Assembly (NCBI RefSeq): GCF_900116105.1
Contig: NZ_FPAC01000001.1
Coordinates: 610,862-674,861 of the forward strand
Source of the DNA: Paenibacillus sp. 453mf
GTDB lineage: Bacteria; Bacillota; Bacilli; Paenibacillales; Paenibacillaceae
Direction: 5' to 3'
Length of the DNA: 64,000 nucleotides
The first letter of the stretch is position 1; every line of letters begins with the position of its first letter. The notes beneath the pieces were generated by a model, which did no database searches, was not told where the DNA came from, and saw only the letters and a list, made by a program, of their open reading frames with translations. Both the position numbers and the translations under genes were made by a program. This document shows, piece by piece, positions 61,720-64,000 of the stretch.

Positions 61720-62496
61720 ATGAAGAAGTTGCTCATCTTGGGCACGATAATCGCAATCCTCATTTCGGGGACACAGATGGTACACGCTTCCTCAGTGAAG
61801 GATGCATTTCATTTTGGGTTTAAGAAGAGTAAGGACGGACAATCGGCTTCCATTAACGAGGAAGGCTTTAAACATATTTTAGAGAAGCACGGCGCTATTT
61901 TTATGGGAGATACGAAGCAAAAAGAATTGTATCTCACCTTCGATAATGGGTACGAGAATGGCTATACGCCTGCAATCCTGGATGTGTTAAAAGAGAAGAA
62001 GGTGCCTGCCGCCTTTTTTGTAACAGGTCATTATCTGAAAGACAAGCCAGACCTTGTTCGGAGGATGAGTCAAGAAGGACACATTGTTGGGAATCATTCC
62101 TGGAGCCATCCCGACCTCACGGTAACTTCGAACGAGAAGATTAAGATCGAGCTGGATCAAGTAAAGGAAGAAACGAAGAGGCTTACAGGCAAAGAGTATC
62201 CATATCTCCGCCCGCCTCGGGGAATATTTAGCGACCGGACGCTTGAAGTAAGCCGTGGTCTCGGATACACGGATGTATTTTGGTCCATAGCATATAAGGA
62301 TTGGGATACGAATGTTCAGAAAGGCTCGCAGTATGCTTATGATCAAGTCATAAAGCAGCTGCATCCTGGTGCTGTTATTCTGCTGCACTCTGTTTCAAAG
62401 GACAATACAGAGGCACTTGGCTCCATCATTGATGCTGCGAGAGCTCAAGGGTATACGTTCAAAAGCTTGGATGAATTAAAAACCAAGACATACTGA
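61720..62496 (+). CDS. pdaA: PdaA-like polysaccharide (N-acetylmuramic) deacetylase
   Basis: 258 residues. A signal peptide (LLILGTIIAILISGTQMVHA) precedes the NodB domain: YLTFDNGYENGYT, NHSWSHPDLT, LRPPRG, VILLHSVS. The TFDNGYENG motif with Asn in place of the usual second Asp is that of delta-lactam-biosynthetic PdaA, which makes muramic-delta-lactam in spore cortex. GGGGC-like RBS lies upstream of the ATG. Likely expressed in the forespore; a SigG-type promoter could not be fixed. The terminator at 62555 follows. Confidence 0.92.
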   Translation: MKKLLILGTIIAILISGTQMVHASSVKDAFHFGFKKSKDGQSASINEEGFKHILEKHGAIFMGDTKQKELYLTFDNGYENGYTPAILDVLKEKKVPAAFFVTGHYLKDKPDLVRRMSQEGHIVGNHSWSHPDLTVTSNEKIKIELDQVKEETKRLTGKEYPYLRPPRGIFSDRTLEVSRGLGYTDVFWSIAYKDWDTNVQKGSQYAYDQVIKQLHPGAVILLHSVSKDNTEALGSIIDAARAQGYTFKSLDELKTKTY

Positions 62497-62554
62497 AGCC
62501 AAAGGCGAATCTCATCCAAACTGACAATCTCAACCTATTTAGAGGGCTTCATTC

Positions 62555-62591
62555 ACCGCTGATCAGCATAAATAAGGTCAGCGGTTTTTTA
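62555..62591 (+). terminator. Intrinsic terminator after pdaA
   Basis: ACCGCTGA / TCAGCGGT stem with six T. Confidence 0.85.
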
Positions 62592-62736
62592 TGCGATTGT
62601 AGAGCGGGATCATGCTTTTGCATATTTAACCTTGTATACGCTTTATTCCCATTATATAGTTAAAAAGTAAAATTCAATGCTTGAACTCATCCAGTCGAAG
62701 ATGAATCATGAATAAAAATCATGGGAGGGAAACCGT

Positions 62737-63864
62737 TTGGATATCATTTGGTCTACTCGGATATTGGATTCATTCATGAACCGTAACAAGCAATTGCCAT
62801 GGGGAGATTTTCATTCAAGACTACACTGGAATTATGAAAATGGCTGCATTATGACGGCTGTTGAACGAGTATGGCGGGCTACGAACGATCCAATCTATTT
62901 TGATTACCTCAAAACAAACATGGACCTATTCATTCAGGATAATGGCCATATTCTTACATATCGAATGAATGAATACAATGTCGATCAGTTAAATCAAGGG
63001 AAGACGCTGTTTACGCTGTATGAAGAAACAGGTGAAGAGAAATACCGAATCGCGATTGAGCACCTTATGACACAGCTTAGAAGCCATCCACGTACGGCTG
63101 AAGGAGGATTATGGCATAAGAAGATCTATCCATTTCAAATGTGGCTGGACGGCGTTTATATGACTTGTCCGTTGATGACGGCTTATGCAGATCTAAATGG
63201 TGCAAATGAATGGTTTGACGAGGCTGTGCATGAAATTTTGTTGATGGAAAGAGTATCACGTGATCCTGACACTGGATTACTATATCATGCTTATGATGAA
63301 AGCAGGGAACAGGCTTGGGCCGATGATGCTACAGGCTGCTCACCGCACTTTTGGGGGAGGGCTCTCGGGTGGTATGTAATGGCGATAACCGATGTACTGG
63401 ATACACTGCCCTTAGATCATCCTAAACGCGGCGAAGTCATCGGAATATTCTATCGGGTATGCGAGGCGATCATGAAGGTGCAGGATACAACGACTGGCTT
63501 ATGGTACCAAGTGCTGAATCTACCTGAACAGGAAGGCAACTACTTGGAGGCGTCGGCATCTTCAATGTTTGTATGTGCACTATCAAAAGGGGCTCGTCTC
63601 GGTTATTTGGGCAATCATGCACTGGAAGCTGCTCGAAAGGGACATGAAGGAATAGTCCGCCAGTTTGTTAAAGCACGTGAGGATGGTTCATACGCATTGG
63701 AAGGCATATGCAAGGTAGCCGGTCTTGGTGGACAGCCGTATAGGGATGGATCATTCGAATACTATATTGGAGAACCGCTGCGTACGGATGATCCGAAGGG
63801 ATTAGCGCCCTTTGTAATGGCATGTCTGGAGATTGAGGCGCAAATGACCGAAGTCACAGTATAG
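62737..63864 (+). CDS. GH105-type unsaturated glucuronyl/rhamnogalacturonyl hydrolase
   Basis: 375 residues, alpha/alpha-barrel. FHSRLHWNYENGCIMTAVERVW, GLWHKKIYPFQMWLDGVYMTCPLM (with the WLDG acid block), GCSPHFWGRALGWYVMAITDVL and LEASASSMFVCALSKGARLGYL are typical of YteR/YesR (GH105). These hydrate and cleave the 4,5-unsaturated uronic acid left by pectate or rhamnogalacturonan lyases. No signal peptide, so it is cytoplasmic and expects imported oligosaccharides. TTG 62737 has GGGAGGG upstream. The pectin transporters and lyases must be elsewhere. Confidence 0.92.
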   Translation: MDIIWSTRILDSFMNRNKQLPWGDFHSRLHWNYENGCIMTAVERVWRATNDPIYFDYLKTNMDLFIQDNGHILTYRMNEYNVDQLNQGKTLFTLYEETGEEKYRIAIEHLMTQLRSHPRTAEGGLWHKKIYPFQMWLDGVYMTCPLMTAYADLNGANEWFDEAVHEILLMERVSRDPDTGLLYHAYDESREQAWADDATGCSPHFWGRALGWYVMAITDVLDTLPLDHPKRGEVIGIFYRVCEAIMKVQDTTTGLWYQVLNLPEQEGNYLEASASSMFVCALSKGARLGYLGNHALEAARKGHEGIVRQFVKAREDGSYALEGICKVAGLGGQPYRDGSFEYYIGEPLRTDDPKGLAPFVMACLEIEAQMTEVTV

Positions 63865-63870
63865 AACAAA

Positions 63871-63913
63871 AGAAAGAGAAGACCCTGCAAAAGATGCAGG
63901 GCCTTCTCTTTCT
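63871..63913. terminator. Bidirectional terminator between the GH105 and DegV genes
   Basis: A 19-bp stem (63871-63889 with 63895-63913) with one mismatch; T-rich on both sides. Confidence 0.9.
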
Positions 63914-63914
63914 C

Positions 63915-64000
63915 TTAGTATGATTTTGTATAGATAATTCCAATGGTTTTGGGTCCGCAATGACTGGAAATAACACAACCTGCAGTAGCCAGCACAACCT
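63915..64000 (-). CDS. DegV family protein (C-terminal end)
   Basis: A minus-strand frame enters from the right edge and stops at 63915-63917. The 27 visible residues contain TAGCVISSHCGPKTIGIIY, the C-terminal fatty-acid-binding block of DegV proteins (usually VIGxHxGPGxxG). DegV/FakB proteins bind fatty acids, in some species for the FakA kinase. Only the end is visible, so this rests on one motif and on the good terminator directly after it. Confidence 0.65.
   Translation of the reverse strand, partial: VVLATAGCVISSHCGPKTIGIIYTKSY

Overview
The window reads as chromosomal DNA of an endospore-forming Firmicute, most likely Paenibacillus or a close Paenibacillaceae relative. The reasons are: strong AGGAGG ribosome binding sites with ATG/GTG/TTG starts, sigma-A type promoters, SAM and T-box leaders, sporulation genes (Spo0E-like, YtxC, gamma-SASP, PrkA, YhbH, SpoVR, PdaA), a LiaFSR system, futalosine-pathway MqnC, and a lasso-peptide cluster that resembles paeninodin of Paenibacillus dendritiformis. 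No rRNA, tRNA, CRISPR array, transposase or prophage gene was seen.

Layout. 1-9.2 kb: housekeeping genes (aminotransferase end, Spo0E-like phosphatase, lipoprotein, CobU-like and PduO-type corrinoid enzymes, RluA-type pseudouridine synthase, Spx/ArsC-like protein, 5'-3' exonuclease, MOSC protein, ROK sugar kinase, HRDC protein, CorA). 9.2-13.2 kb: a small unannotated ORF with its own promoter, then a SAM-I riboswitch controlling metA-metI-metC. 13.3-21.3 kb: mqnC, YitT protein, KhtTU K+/H+ antiporter, a MITE-like repeat, ytxC and T-box-controlled thrS. 21.3-31.8 kb: 3D-domain protein, gamma-SASP, liaFSR, HtrA with a neighbouring OmpR/HK pair, ispH and aroF. 32-41.5 kb: a beta-type glnA with GlnR/TnrA-like operators, serC, trmL, an AbrB-like regulator, a 34-residue membrane peptide, a phosphodiester glycosidase, an orphan response regulator, an aminotransferase, an azoreductase and a DUF2161 protein. 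42-52.4 kb: prkA, a globin-coupled sensor, a LacI regulator, a secreted protein, a SEC-C protein, yhbH-spoVR on the opposite strand to prkA, and thrC.

52.5-61.6 kb is the accessory highlight: a lasso-peptide operon. A promoter with a perfect 9-1-9 palindrome in its spacer drives sulfotransferase - lasso cyclase (asparagine-synthetase-like) - a 44-residue precursor peptide too short for standard ORF cut-offs - a stable hairpin - HPr-kinase-like kinase - PqqD-like RRE (B1) - transglutaminase-like protease (B2) - nucleotidyltransferase - ABC exporter. A convergent APS kinase gene (cysC) closes the region. The sulfotransferase overlaps the cyclase by 4 nt, so it is translationally coupled to the pathway, and CysC would make the PAPS it needs. 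The precursor ends in Ser, as paeninodin does, which fits phosphorylation by the kinase. The region therefore looks like a pathway for a lasso peptide that could be both phosphorylated and sulfated. The predicted core begins with Gln if aligned to the conserved Thr(-2), or with Gly if cleavage is shifted by one residue.

61.7-64 kb: pdaA-like polysaccharide deacetylase, a GH105 family hydrolase, and the C-terminal end of a DegV protein cut by the window edge.
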